This document shows positions 34,636 through 45,780 of a DNA stretch of 64,000 nucleotides, one piece after another; the stretch's first letter is position 1, and the number at the start of each line of letters is the position of its first letter. The notes beneath the pieces were generated by a model. That model was not told where the DNA came from and did no database searches. It was given only the letters and a program-made list of their open reading frames with translations. The position numbers and the translations under genes were made by a program. Source of the DNA: Echinarachnius parma (taxonomy: Eukaryota; Echinodermata; Echinoidea; Clypeasteroida; Echinarachniidae); NCBI GenBank assembly GCA_037951105.1, contig JBAMJV010003118.1, positions 1 to 64,000 on the forward strand, in the 5' to 3' direction.

Positions 34636-36163
34636 CTAGGTGACAACGCTTTCAGCGGGGCACTCAAACTGAAGTCCGTAAAACTATTGTACAACAATCT
34701 TCAGACAATCGGAAGCAACGCCTTCAACGGTACGAGCAATCAGCTGCGGAAGATCTACCTGAGCCGCAACAGCATCAGCCACATCCCAGAGGGAACCCTC
34801 CAGAAGGTCCCTATGTTGGAGTTCATTGACCTGTACAACAATAGCCTGACCACGATATCCAGTGGAACATTTAAGAATCTAACGCATCTGGATCGGCTCT
34901 TCCTCGGCATGAACAAACTGAGTAATCTCGAGGATGATGTATTTACGGATCTCGAATCTCTGGTCTACCTGGATCTGTCGAACAACACTTTAAGCTTCTT
35001 AAACAATATGCTGTTCAGCAACATGGAGAAACTGATGACGATTGACCTTTCCGGTAATCGGTTGGTTACCGTAGGTGGTGTCTTGTCGAATAGATTTGCG
35101 CTGGAATAACCTGACACGTATTGACAATCTGACAGCAGATGCCCTGGATAAAGTTGAGGTCCTGTACCTCGAGTCCAACCCCTGGTATTGCGATAATAGT
35201 CTGGAACCTCTTCGCATTTGGTACAAAAATCTGACTGAATCAGGCAATACTGATATTTCTGTTGATTCCCCCATTTGTGCAGGCCCCAGTGAGGTCCAAA
35301 ACCAACCGATTAGGTCAATAACTAACCCTCTTCCAGAGATTGTTAAAAAAAATTCAGGTACATCGACAGCGTATATGGAAATGACAACCCCTGTTTTGAC
35401 AGTCTCTGCAATGCATAAGCAAGACACTGCACTCTCCCAGGAGCTATTTGACCAAGATTCAGTAAATGCTGCAACGGTCGTTGTACCTGTTGTTTTGATA
35501 ATCATTCTTATTATAGTCATAGTGATCGGTATATATTTTAGAACGAACTCCTTTTTAAAATCCAAGAGTACTAAGAGTCCCGTTAAAGAAAAAACAGAGA
35601 CGTTGAACGTGGTGCTGGTATGAGTACTCCCAAGACTACATATTGCGTGAATGTAGGAAATAAACAGCCCCAACGCGATGATAATGGTTACGATGGCCCT
35701 TTTTGTCCAAGCTCTAGAAACGAGCTTGCATTTCATAATATTTCGAAAAGTGAGCATTGTGTTAGTATTGACACTACAGCAAAAGTTAGCCCACAAACTG
35801 TTACTCCTACATCAGACACCTCGATAGGTAGTACTCTTATAAGGTTAACAGAAAACGACCTCGCCAAAGATACTCCGGAAAGGGGTAATGAAGGAAATAT
35901 TCGCTTTTCACCTCTGACTGAAGGAAACAGTCCGGGACTCCGATGCCCTACTCAAAGTCCCAACTGTGCGATGAAGATTGATATTCGTGAAGATTCAACA
36001 AATGAGCATGACATTGATATTAACACAGCAGAAGACGTTAGTACTCATACCATCACTCCTCCAAAAAAGATCACTGAAAATCTTCACCATGTACGTCTGA
36101 TATTGAAAGATAATGTAAACAAATTACCCAAAAAAGTCCCCGCCACATCTCCCCCTAGAAAAG
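34636..36163 (+). pseudogene. LRR gene 2, exon 2 up to the LTR insertion, decayed
   Basis: Starts after GATTCACAG in phase 0 and is about 90% identical in protein to gene 1 over the LRR region (LGDNAFSGALKLKSVKLLYN... to ...GNRLVTVGGV). Relative to gene 1 it lacks 17 bp in an LRR near 35085, which shifts the frame. The LRRCT (NPWYCDN...PICAGP), stalk and membrane helix continue in a second frame (35075-35623), and the tail in a third (35620 onward), indicating another shift near 35590. The tail is long and diverged from gene 1, sharing only islands such as LTEN.LA..TP. The reading frame is then cut by the LTR element at 36163/36164. Confidence 0.82.
36159..36163. repeat. Target-site duplication of the LTR element, left copy
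   Basis: AAAAG directly before the 5' LTR, repeated at 42817-42821 directly after the 3' LTR. A 5-bp duplication is usual for Ty3/gypsy integrases. Confidence 0.9.
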
Positions 36164-37482
36164 TGTCAGGATAGAAATGTATTTGTTATTTAATGTAAGA
36201 AAGAAATTGCTAATATACAAATACTGGAGGTTTCCTTTAATTAGAATGTGCCTTTAACGTAGGGGGTAGCGTAATGCTTTGTTTAGACCCAATCAGCCAA
36301 GTCAGCTGGTAGCATTGATAGTTGAAGGGGGCCCGGCTAGAATAGTGAAGTGTATAAAGTTGTTGTGCAACAGTCCTTTGTTTAGATTCAATCGGCCAAG
36401 TCAGCTGGTAACCTTGGTAATTTAAGCGGGTCCGGCTAGGGAAGTTAAATGTATAGAATTGTTGCGTAATAGTCTTTTGGCCAGACAAGGCTTTATTATT
36501 AGAAAGGCCTTTATTTAGTCAATTAAACATGTTTAGTTTAGTTAGCTAGGTCAGGATTGGCACAGTCGAGAAAGTTCTGTTGTTTATAGAAATGGTTTGC
36601 ATGTTATGTAATAGTCCTGTCTAGACGGCTTGAAAGCTATTAGGGCCTGTTTCTGAATTCCTAGGGCAGGTTTATATTTGTTATAGAGATATTTAAACCT
36701 GTTTAGTTCAGTTAGCTAGTTTATTGTTTGCACGATCGAGAAACTTCTACTGTCTATAGAAATTGTTTGCATGTTATGTAATAGCCCTGTCTAGACGTCT
36801 TAAAAGCTTTTAGGGCCTGCTTCTGAATTCCTATTGTGGGTTTATTGTTATGTAGAGATATTTTGCTTGCATGGTTGCCAGCTTGGCACATATTTTAAAG
36901 TAATTTGATTAGTTCGGAAATGGTATAAATAGAGGGGGAATCGAAGTAATCGGGGAGAGCACTTGAGTCAAGCAAGCAGTATAGATCTCCGTTAGGGGCA
37001 AACGTTTTCTCTGGGGGAATTCCACATCGAGGCGAGAGGCACGCCCCAACCGCGATAAACCATAAGCTCGCCTAGCCAAGTCGCCGTCTACTCAATCAAG
37101 TCAACACTGCGTGGGTCGAGTATGCAGCGTCGCGGACAACGCAATGTCTGGTAGCTGGACTGAGGACCGGAGGACAAGCTAAGCTGAGAGGCCAAGTCGG
37201 CGTGGGCTACCAAGGGACAGTCAAGCGGCCCTGCTCAGACTGACGAGGACACGGACGACGGACGGGTCGGCAGACCGGGGCGACGACGGCGGCACCGAAC
37301 TGAGGATCGCCAGATCACAGTTATGTAATTTTTGATTATTCATACCATTCTGTGAACACTAGAAATTATGTTTGAAGATTAAACTTATTTTTGAAACGTT
37401 AAACGTTCTTCTCGATGTGTTCTTTTCTGAGGTCTAGAGTAGCAGTAGAAAACAAAAACAAAAAAAAGTCACCCACGTGACA
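36164..37482 (+). repeat. 5' LTR
   Basis: 1319 bp, TG...CA. TATAAATA at 36924-36931 is a likely promoter; ATTAAA at 37378 is a possible poly-A signal. The front part contains two tandem duplications: a unit of about 97 bp (about 36284-36478) and one of about 170 bp (about 36527-36868), plausibly regulatory repeats. The region after the TATA box is markedly GC-rich. Confidence 0.9.
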
Positions 37483-37485
37483 ATT

Positions 37486-37502
37486 TGGAGGTCCCACCGA
37501 GA
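37486..37502 (+). promoter_or_regulatory. Primer-binding site complementary to tRNA-Gln
   Basis: TGGAGGTCCCACCGAGA starts 3 bp after the 5' LTR and is the exact complement of the last 17 nt (with CCA) of animal tRNA-Gln(UUG), whose 3' end is TCTCGGTGGGACCT plus CCA. Confidence 0.82.
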
Positions 37503-38193
37503 CCCTACTGCTACTTGATCAGAAAAGATATACATTTAAAATTCAGATATTTAATGACCCCATGTATACATTTTGATGACGCGTTCATACATTTGTACTG
37601 AGTTCGTACATTGAGTATGCGACACGTTTATATGACACAGGCAATGTTGAATTGTGCTTGTTGGTGTATTATTCATTTATGCTGTTGCCCCAGATACATG
37701 CTATTTACATTAACGTACATATTGCGTGAATGCTTAAATGTTTAGAGACTGTTATTAGTCAGTCCCATATTATTATGCTAGCTTGCTAGCCGTTTATGGC
37801 TATAGTTGTGTGAGGTGTTACTCCCCAAGGCTACGTCCTTGGTGCCTTTAGATTAGCTATAAAGGCAGGTATATGTGGGAGTCTTGAGCTGTGTGGCGTA
37901 TTTTGCAGATTCCCGTGTCCAAGGTTACGCCCTTGGTGACGCCTTTTAGTTTAAAGGTGTGTGCTTTATAGATTCCAGTATTCGAATTTGACTGTGATTC
38001 GTTAGAAGGTGAATTCCAGCTGTTTGAGTGGTTGTATACTCGCTGGGAGATACAATTTGTTGGTACGCTTGCTAGAAGGTACCGACAGTTTAGCATTGGG
38101 TTGCTAGGCATCAGAGCTGGTGTTACCTTGTTCATAGACTTTGTCGGGCTAGTTGATTTGCTGGCAGGGTTGGAATCTATATTTTTAGACAGT

Positions 38194-40425
38194 ATGTCTA
38201 GTGTTGAGCAGGCTAAAGAGTTTTCTGCCCTTGGCAGAGAGATGGGCCTTAGCGGTGGTGCATTAAGCAGCTTTGTTTCGGAGCGTTGTCAGGCACTTGA
38301 AAGGAAGTGCGAGGCAGAGCGCGAGGACGAAGCTCGCGAGCATGAAGCTCGTGAAAGGGAGAAGGCACGCGAACATGAACTTAGGATGGCGCAATTGCGT
38401 GAAGACGAAGGAAGAGATGTAGGTAATGCCCAGTTGGGTGGGATAAAGTTAAAGGTAGGGCGATTTGATGATGCTCGTGACCAGTTTGATGCCTATATTA
38501 TAAAGTTTGAAATGTTGATGAAAAGTCAGAATGTCCCCTTCGGCCTTTGGGTATTACATTTGATTTCTAATCTGACAGGAAAGGCCTTGGATGTGGTGAA
38601 TAGGATGAGTGTTGATGACCGTGAGAAATATGGCATAGTGAAAAGTGAGTTATTGTCTTATTATCATCTCACGGAAGAGGGGTATAGGCGGAAATTCAGG
38701 TCCGCAAGACCGTATAAGTCTGAACGCCCGAAGCAGTTTGCAACCAGAATGAAGGGTTACTTTGATTATTGGGTAGAGGCTGCTGAGATAGAGGATACTA
38801 CAGATGCGTTAGTTGATTTGGTTTTGCGTGAGCAGTTCGTGCTTGGCTGTCCTAAGGAAATAGTTCAGTTTGTTAAGGAACGCAAATGCGAGAGTTTCAG
38901 TGAGGTGGTTGACTGTGCTGAAGTCTATGTAGCTGCCCATGGTCCCTGGGTATTCTCCGATGGACCGAAAACAGAGGGGATCCGTACGGATCCGAAGTCG
39001 GGTAATAGACATCCTCCCCTGAATCAAAAAGGGAAAGTTCCGAACCAGAAACCGGCCGGAACTCAGTCAAAGCCGGGAAAAAACGATGGAGGTAGAGGAT
39101 TTCAGGGGAGAGGTTGCTATTTGTGTGGGAACCCAGGTCACATAAAACGGGATTGCCCCATGTTGTCAAGGCGGGTAGTAGCTCAAGGTCTAGTGAGTGA
39201 TGAGGTAGATGCGGACCCCAAACCCAAGGGGGAGAGTGTGTCCCGGGATGAATCGAAGTCCGAAGTGGTTGACTCCTCGGCAGGGTGTGTCTTTTTTGGT
39301 ACTATGGTCGATAATCTTGAACGTGCGGAGAATGAAGTTGTTGGCAAACTGGGAATGGCGTGCAATGATGTCGGGGCGATGGTGAATCGCATGCCGGTAG
39401 TATCCGGGAGGTTGAGGCCGGAGAATGTAGCCGTTTCCGTGCTGCGCGATACGGGGTGCAGTACGTGTGTAGTGAAGGGTGCACTGGTTGGAAGTGATCA
39501 GTTCACGGGTCAGCAACAGGCAGTGAGGTTAATCGATGGTACAGTTAGGCGCTTCCCGGTGGCCAAGGTAGTCGTTGACTCGCCGTATTTCGAAGGGGAA
39601 ATTGAGGCTGTGTGTATGCCTGACTGTTTGAGTGACGTGGTGATCGGGAATGTAAAGGGGGCTCGTGAACCGAGTGACCCCAATTTGCATTGGGTCCCGA
39701 GGAGTGTCGGACATATCCCGGATGTGGAAGTCGCGAACCCACGGTTAGATGATGGAAGTTCAACTGATGGGCTAGAGTCGAGTGGTAAGGGCGCATTCTC
39801 GGATAAGCCGGGCGATGAGGTGTTGGCAGTTCAAACCCGCGCACAAAAGGTGAGCGATTCGAAGCCCAGCAGAGGCTTATCGGTGGCTGAACCTGTTGAA
39901 AATGTACGGTCGAATGCATTTCTGAAAGAGCAGAAGGATGATGAATCATTGCGCCCGCTGTGGCAGAAAGTTGGTAGTGTTGACAAGTCCCGGTTTGGGT
40001 ACGTGCGTGAACGAGGGTTTCTGCTTAGACAGAAAAAGGGGGATGACGGTCAGGGCATTGGCCCCAAGGTGCTCGTAGTCCCCAGGTCTCGTAGGGAAGA
40101 AATCATGCGGGTCGCACACGATTCCCTGCTAGGTGGACATTTGGGTATTAACAATACTCTGTCTAAGATTAAGGGACAGTTTTACTGGTCGGGGATGACA
40201 GAGGATGTTGCCAATTTCTGTAGATCGTGTGACGTATGTCAAAAGACTATTGATAAAGGAAGGGTGCCCAAGGCACCGCTTGGTAGGATCCCGCTGGTAG
40301 GTGTCCCATTCCAGCGCATCGCCATAGACCTCATGGGTCCGTTCATGCCCTCTGCTCGTAAGCATACCCATATTCTGACAGTTGTGAATTATGCGACCTT
40401 ACCTACCTCCAGACAAAGAAAATGA
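38194..40425 (+). CDS. Gag-protease-integrase part of the LTR element
   Basis: Open frame of 743 codons from the ATG at 38194 (the frame stays open upstream to 38032). It begins with a charged coiled coil (ERKCEAEREDEAREHEARE). Next is a capsid region whose second half resembles a SCAN domain (YRRKFRSARPYKSERPKQFA ... ALVDLVLREQFV ... VDCAEVYV). A CCHC knuckle (CYLCGNPGHIKRDC) follows near 39116-39157, then a protease-like DTGCSTCVV near 39448, and an HHCC zinc-binding region (HDSLLGGHLGI ... CRSCDVCQK) with the start of an integrase core (IAIDLMGPF). It is a fossil part of a broken element; its role would be particle assembly and integration. Confidence 0.82.
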   Translation: MSSVEQAKEFSALGREMGLSGGALSSFVSERCQALERKCEAEREDEAREHEAREREKAREHELRMAQLREDEGRDVGNAQLGGIKLKVGRFDDARDQFDAYIIKFEMLMKSQNVPFGLWVLHLISNLTGKALDVVNRMSVDDREKYGIVKSELLSYYHLTEEGYRRKFRSARPYKSERPKQFATRMKGYFDYWVEAAEIEDTTDALVDLVLREQFVLGCPKEIVQFVKERKCESFSEVVDCAEVYVAAHGPWVFSDGPKTEGIRTDPKSGNRHPPLNQKGKVPNQKPAGTQSKPGKNDGGRGFQGRGCYLCGNPGHIKRDCPMLSRRVVAQGLVSDEVDADPKPKGESVSRDESKSEVVDSSAGCVFFGTMVDNLERAENEVVGKLGMACNDVGAMVNRMPVVSGRLRPENVAVSVLRDTGCSTCVVKGALVGSDQFTGQQQAVRLIDGTVRRFPVAKVVVDSPYFEGEIEAVCMPDCLSDVVIGNVKGAREPSDPNLHWVPRSVGHIPDVEVANPRLDDGSSTDGLESSGKGAFSDKPGDEVLAVQTRAQKVSDSKPSRGLSVAEPVENVRSNAFLKEQKDDESLRPLWQKVGSVDKSRFGYVRERGFLLRQKKGDDGQGIGPKVLVVPRSRREEIMRVAHDSLLGGHLGINNTLSKIKGQFYWSGMTEDVANFCRSCDVCQKTIDKGRVPKAPLGRIPLVGVPFQRIAIDLMGPFMPSARKHTHILTVVNYATLPTSRQRK

Positions 40426-41483
40426 CAAACAAGCGGATTATGAGGTGGAGTATGTTCCTCCAGGAATATAGGTTCCGCCTGGTGTCTATTAAGGGGTCAG
40501 AAAATAGAGCTGCTGACCTCATGAGCAGATTGTTGTAAACAAGGGATTTTTTTTTTTTTAGCCAACTTGCTATTAAGCAAACTTTGTTTGCAAAAGAAGA
40601 GGAAGTATATTTGGTTTTGAGTACATTTTTTTAAGGACTTGAAATACATTTAAAATGTACCAATCGTGTTTGATTTGTGTACAGAAAATACTACTCATGC
40701 ATTTTTTATTTTTTTACTTCTTTCAGGAATCAAAGGACAAGCGAATCGCGGTCGCGGTTAGAATTAATTTCGCGAATAAGTTAGAGTAGGAAAACTCCCG
40801 GGGGGGTTTAGTTGAAGTAATGTAAGCTTATGTAAAAATAGATAGGGGAAGGTAGCATAGTACATAGTAGCTTGTTTACCTATTTTTGTTTTGCGAATGT
40901 AATAGGTTATTTAGCCCACTGACGGTAGACTCCCGTCATAATAAACCCTATGAAGTTAGGAATGATTTGTTTGGCCTTTCATGGTTTGGTTTTGTTTTAT
41001 TTTGAAATTGCGGAATTTAATTGCAATTAAGGGAACAAGAGTGGGTTTAAATTGGCATAGAAAGAAGGATAACTGAAATTTGTTTCATTACTTCGTAGAT
41101 TGTCGGGCGTTCTTTATGACGAGAGTACGCTGTGCAACAGCCTTTGTGTAAAATGTTTAAAAAAAAGTATGATGTGGATTAAACAGTATTTTACAGTAGC
41201 ATGAAATGTCATTAATTGATTTTTGAAATGGTTGTACAAGTTTAGTGATGTAAACTGTATGATGTCAGGGTCTGAAGAATTGGTTATGATAGGTTGAACA
41301 TTTTATAAGGCCCAGAGGCACACAATTATTGTGTTGTAATATTGTGAACGGTTGAGCATGGTATTGATGTAAATGTAATGGTTAGGGTGTAGGAAGAAGA
41401 AAAGAAAGATGAATATACATTGTTTAGTAATGTTAATAAATTTCTTGATGTTGGATATAAGTTATGTCCCCTAATTATATCTT
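40426..41483 (+). other. Downstream interior of the LTR element
   Basis: Begins with a short stretch resembling the end of a Ty3/gypsy RNase H (FLQEYRFRLVSIKGSENRAA). The rest up to the polypurine tract is non-coding. Confidence 0.6.
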
Positions 41484-41497
41484 AAGGTGGGGGATAT
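41484..41497 (+). promoter_or_regulatory. Polypurine tract of the LTR element
   Basis: AAGGTGGGGGATAT directly abuts the 3' LTR, the place where plus-strand synthesis is primed in Ty3/gypsy elements. Confidence 0.75.
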
Positions 41498-42816
41498 TGT
41501 CAGGATAGAAATTTATTTGTTATTTAATGTAAGAAAGAAATTGCTAATATACAAATACTGGAGGTTTCCTTTAATTAGAATGTGCCTTTAACGTAGGGGG
41601 TAGCGTAATGCTTTGTTTAGACCCAATCAGCCAAGTCAGCTGGTAGCATTGATAGTTGAAGGGGGCCCGGCTAGAATAGTGAAGTGTATAAAGTTGTTGT
41701 GCAACAGTCCTTTGTTTAGATTCAATCGGCCAAGTCAGCTGGTAACCTTGGTAATTTAAGCGGGTCCGGCTAGGGAAGTTAAATGTATAGAATTGTTGCG
41801 TAATAGTCTTTTGGCCAGACAAGGCTTTATTATTAGAAAGGCCTTTATTTAGTCAATTAAACATGTTTAGTTTAGTTAGCTAGGTCAGGATTGGCACAGT
41901 CGAGAAAGTTCTGTTGTTTATAGAAATTGTTTGCATGTTATGTAATAGTCCTGTCTAGACGGCTTGAAAGCTATTAGGGCCTGTTTCTGAATTCCTAGGG
42001 CAGGTTTATATTTGTTATAGAGATATTTAAACCTGTTTAGTTCAGTTAGCTAGTTTATTGTTTGCACGATCGAGAAACTTCTACTGTCTATAGAAATTGT
42101 TTGCATGTTATGTAATAGCCCTGTCTAGACGTCTTAAAAGCTTTTAGGGCCTGCTTCTGAATTCCTATTGTGGGTTTATTGTTATGTAGAGATATTTTGC
42201 TTGCATGGTTGCCAGCTTGGCACATATTTTAAAGTAATTTGATTAGTTCGGAAATGGTATAAATAGAGGGGGAATCGAAGTAATCGGGGAGAGCACTTGA
42301 GTCAAGCAAGCAGTATAGATCTCCGTTAGGGGCAAACGTTTTCTCTGGGGGAATTCCACATCGAGGCGAGAGGCACGCCCCAACCGCGATAAACCATAAG
42401 CTCGCCTAGCCAAGTCGCCGTCTACTCAATCAAGTCAACACTGCGTGGGTCGAGTATGCAGCGTCGCGGACAACGCAATGTCTGGTAGCTGGACTGAGGA
42501 CCGGAGGACAAGCTAAGCTGAGAGGCCAAGTCGGCGTGGGCTACCAAGGGACAGTCAAGCGGCCCTGCTCAGACTGACGAGGACACGGACGACGGACGGG
42601 TCGGCAGACCGGGGCGACGACGGCGGCACCGAACTGAGGATCGCCAGATCACAGTTATGTAATTTTTGATTATTCATACCATTCTGTGAACACTAGAAAT
42701 TATGTTTGAAGATTAAACTTATTTTTGAAACGTTAAACGTTCTTCTCGATGTGTTCTTTTCTGAGGTCTAGAGTAGCAGTAGAAAACAAAAACAAAAAAA
42801 AGTCACCCACGTGACA
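41498..42816 (+). repeat. 3' LTR
   Basis: Same length as the 5' LTR (1319 bp), with about two differences by eye. It carries the same TATA box and the same internal tandem duplications. Confidence 0.9.
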
Positions 42817-42821
42817 AAAAG
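42817..42821. repeat. Target-site duplication of the LTR element, right copy
   Basis: AAAAG, identical to 36159-36163. Confidence 0.9.
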
Positions 42822-42943
42822 GAAACGAAGAAAATAGTTGTCCTTCACCCGTAGCTGGGGGTAATACTACGGGACTTCGACAACGTACTACTCCAACGAT
42901 GCTCACCTATAATAATCACTCGAAAAAAGGCATAAGAATTTAA
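42822..42943 (+). pseudogene. LRR gene 2, end of exon 2 beyond the LTR insertion
   Basis: Host sequence resumes here. In the phase of the tail frame that was cut at 36163 it stays open for 40 codons (including TTGLRQRTTPTM and TYNNHSKKGIRI) to TAA at 42941-42943. This fits the displaced C-terminus of the cytoplasmic tail, which has Thr-Pro sites like gene 1. As gene 2 was already damaged upstream, the split adds to the decay rather than causing it. Confidence 0.65.
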
Positions 42944-45125
42944 AAAGGATTCTTTGAATAAACATTATGGAAATTTAAGAATAATAACTTTCTTAATATC
43001 TGCAAGACATCTACTCCTAGGAAAGGTAGTTAACATGGTTCTCACCTATAAAATGGGAAAAAACCTGATGTTGAATCGATAAGCTCGACTAGCATGACGA
43101 TTTGGCAAATGATAGGGGAAATTACTTGGGTGATCATGTTTACCGTAATTAAATCATCTCTTGTGGATGATATGGGTAGTTCCTATGATAATAGTCCATG
43201 AAAGCTAAAACTGTGTAGTAATATTGCATGTATATTTTGTTTGTCAAATAATAGCGATCGAATAAAGCTGCTTTCAGGCCTTTTCATTCATGTACGTCAT
43301 TTATAGAACATTAATTGGCAGCATTCTTAATACAACATTCCAGAATTATCTAAATGTACATGTATTATATTTCAGGATTTGGGGTTGTACATTCCTCCTT
43401 TATATTCATAGTAACGAGTTTCTAGAGTCATATTGAAATGTGTTATTATTAACAATAATAAGCACTGTATATTTACTTGAGTATGTTGTTAGTAAATAAT
43501 ATCATTCAGTTTAGTTATGAAAAGCAAGAGAGTAAAGTGATAACACGTTAACCATGTAGTATATATTCTTTTTCAATGCTTCTGTTTTGTGTAATGTAGT
43601 ATGCATATTTTTGTACAATTTGAATGATGATAAATACTGACTTCCATGATATTGCTTACACCAACTTTTGTCACCCAGCAAGAAACTATAATGTTACAAA
43701 TATTATTATGGACCTCTATATTAAGTAATGACAACGCTGGCAAGAACTATGCATCCGTTTGATATGAGTTCTTTGTACTATGTTACCATTCATAGTCTTA
43801 AAGATTTGTTTTGCAGTTATCATGGTTATGCATTTTTAAATATGTTTGTGCTATTTTGATAACGTTATAGATATTCATTCTTTATACGCTTCCTGTGGAA
43901 TGATAAACTTAGTTATAAGTATCACTTTTTTAAGTCATAAACATACAAAGTGACAACACAATTTGCCTTCAAGATATTTTCATGTATATTGAAACTACAT
44001 TATTGATCTGAGTGTGTAATTCACTGCCGTGAACAAGTTTAACTAGTGAACGATTTGCCTTGTTAGTAAGCATAATTAGAAGAAATTAAATTATGTACAG
44101 CCTTGCCTTATTCTCCACCTTTGCACACAATCCATATTAATGTGAGATTGAATACCGGTATTTCTGAGGTTTGACTTCCAAACTTGTATAACGTCCCGTC
44201 TGTTTCTCCTTGGAATCAGACCGTGGTTTTTGTTTCATAAGTTACAATACCTTTAAATTATACGTTATATTTGTACACAATAAATTATACATGATACATC
44301 CTATTGATTGGTAAACAAATCTATTGTAAATGCTTATAAACTGGGCTTTTTATTGAATCATAAATTCAAAAAATGAATCAAAATTAATTACATTGCAATG
44401 GATATACATGCTATCTTAGACAGTTGCTTATATTAGTCAATATATTTAATCACTTACATGTTTAATTACTTGCTGTTGGTCGTCGTGCTAGTGATTGAGG
44501 TGGTCGGTACGGTCATGACGGTGGTTGTGAGTATTAGTAGTGGTGGTAAAGATTTTTGTTATCACCAACAACTTTTGTTACATTCCATCTCTTTTCCATT
44601 CAATAAAATGTTCATGTTTCTGAAATAGCAATTACTTTAGATGACACGTTATATATGTACACATTGGATCATAAATGTAATTTTAAATATTAACTTTTCT
44701 GAATGAATGAAAACATTCCGGTCATTAACTGTATGACAATGTATTTCCCTTCCATTGACATTGTATGTTGGCCGAATTGCTTTAGTAAGAATAATTAGGA
44801 AAGACATTACATCTTCATTCCTTCCAATTCGTGATGTTTTTTCCAGGATCCTGATTTATATATTGGCTTGTATATATGAATGTTCGTAAAAACTAATAAA
44901 GCAATATCCCATCATGTTTAAATGCATAAATGTTCATGTTACATAAAACTACTATTGATGTTTTGTTATTTGTATAGCGAAATGTTCATGAATTTAATTG
45001 TAATAATTAAAAAACTTAGTATCTGCGCATCTAAGATTTTGCTTGTGTATAATTGATATTGATGCTAATTTCGTATTAGTGATAGTAGTGTGGATGGTCA
45101 TACTGTTGATGTGGTGCACTGCTGC
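42944..45125. other. Intergenic, no feature seen
   Basis: AT-rich. A short GGT-rich stretch lies near 44477-44560. No coding or RNA signal. Confidence 0.5.
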
Positions 45126-45130
45126 GGTAA

Positions 45131-45218
45131 TGTTGGAGGTGGTGGTGGTTGTGGTGATATTGATGATGATGATGATGATGATGATGATTATGATAATGAT
45201 GATGATAATGGTTGTAGC
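45131..45218. repeat. GGT/GAT trinucleotide microsatellite
   Basis: GGTGGTGGTT then (GAT)n with ATGATAATG interruptions. Open frames on both strands here are artefacts. Confidence 0.85.
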
Positions 45219-45479
45219 TTGTGTGTGATGGTATAGTGTTGGCAATTATGGTGATGTTGTTTGAAAAATTTTCCTTTAAACTCACCATATTTCCTGTATC
45301 AAATAATGAATCAAAACAAATATACAATGTTATGTATCTGAAATAATTGTTTGTATTATTATTTTTTGCGAAGAAAAACAAACGATAAGTACCATTAACT
45401 AGGATTATAAGAAGTAGTTTGTTTGCTGATGGTTTATATCTCGCACACTGCATATACGACAACATGTGGTCAGCTTGTA

Positions 45480-45780
45480 GGAAATGTATGTGTATGGTTA
45501 CATGTATGAATAATGTTTAATGTTAAATTTGTATCAAAGAAGAAGTGAGAGAATAAAACTTTGCTGCAATCGAAATAGAGACATACCTTATCCGCTAGCA
45601 TAGCTATGACCTTCTAAAGTCACATATGTGGAGCAAATAGCAAATTAGTTGGAGCTATGCCAGCATATTCCCGCCAAAAGTACCCATATTATATACAAAT
45701 TATTGACATCGTACTGTTATCAAAGTTCAACTATTATTATAGGAAAACATCATACAAAGAAAGCACATACCATAACGAAA
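45480..45780. repeat. Local duplication, left copy (with empty TTAA site)
   Basis: Shares long stretches with 46500-46532 plus 47101-47370, e.g. GAATAATGTTTAA, GTATCAAAG.A.AAGTGAGAGAATA, GCCAGCATATTCCCGCCAAA and GTTCAACTATT.TTATAGG.AA. At 45517-45520 it has a plain TTAA where the other copy holds an R1 MITE. Confidence 0.75.

Larger units (their letters stand above)
36164..42816 (+). mobile_element. Gmr1-like Ty3/gypsy LTR retrotransposon, very young, broken
   Basis: 6653 bp with two 1319-bp LTRs (36164-37482, 41498-42816; TGTCAGGATAG...CACGTGACA), a tRNA-Gln primer-binding site, a polypurine tract and an AAAAG target duplication. Parts seen: gag with a SCAN-like capsid and a zinc knuckle, an aspartic protease (DTG), an integrase zinc-binding region and the start of its core, and downstream a stretch like the end of an RNase H. 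Protease, then integrase, then RNase H is the order reported for Gmr1 elements and the reverse of ordinary gypsy, and Gmr1 gag is the known source of the vertebrate SCAN domain. Reverse transcriptase is not seen: the copy is broken, with at least one large break, and would depend on a helper. The LTRs differ at about two positions by eye, so insertion is very recent. It lies inside the tail-coding exon of LRR gene 2. Confidence 0.88.

Noticed and set aside
36237-36488. 83-codon minus-strand open frame with an internally repeated peptide, identical at 41571-41822
   Set aside because: It is the reverse shadow of the tandem duplication in the LTRs; the peptide repeat follows the DNA repeat.
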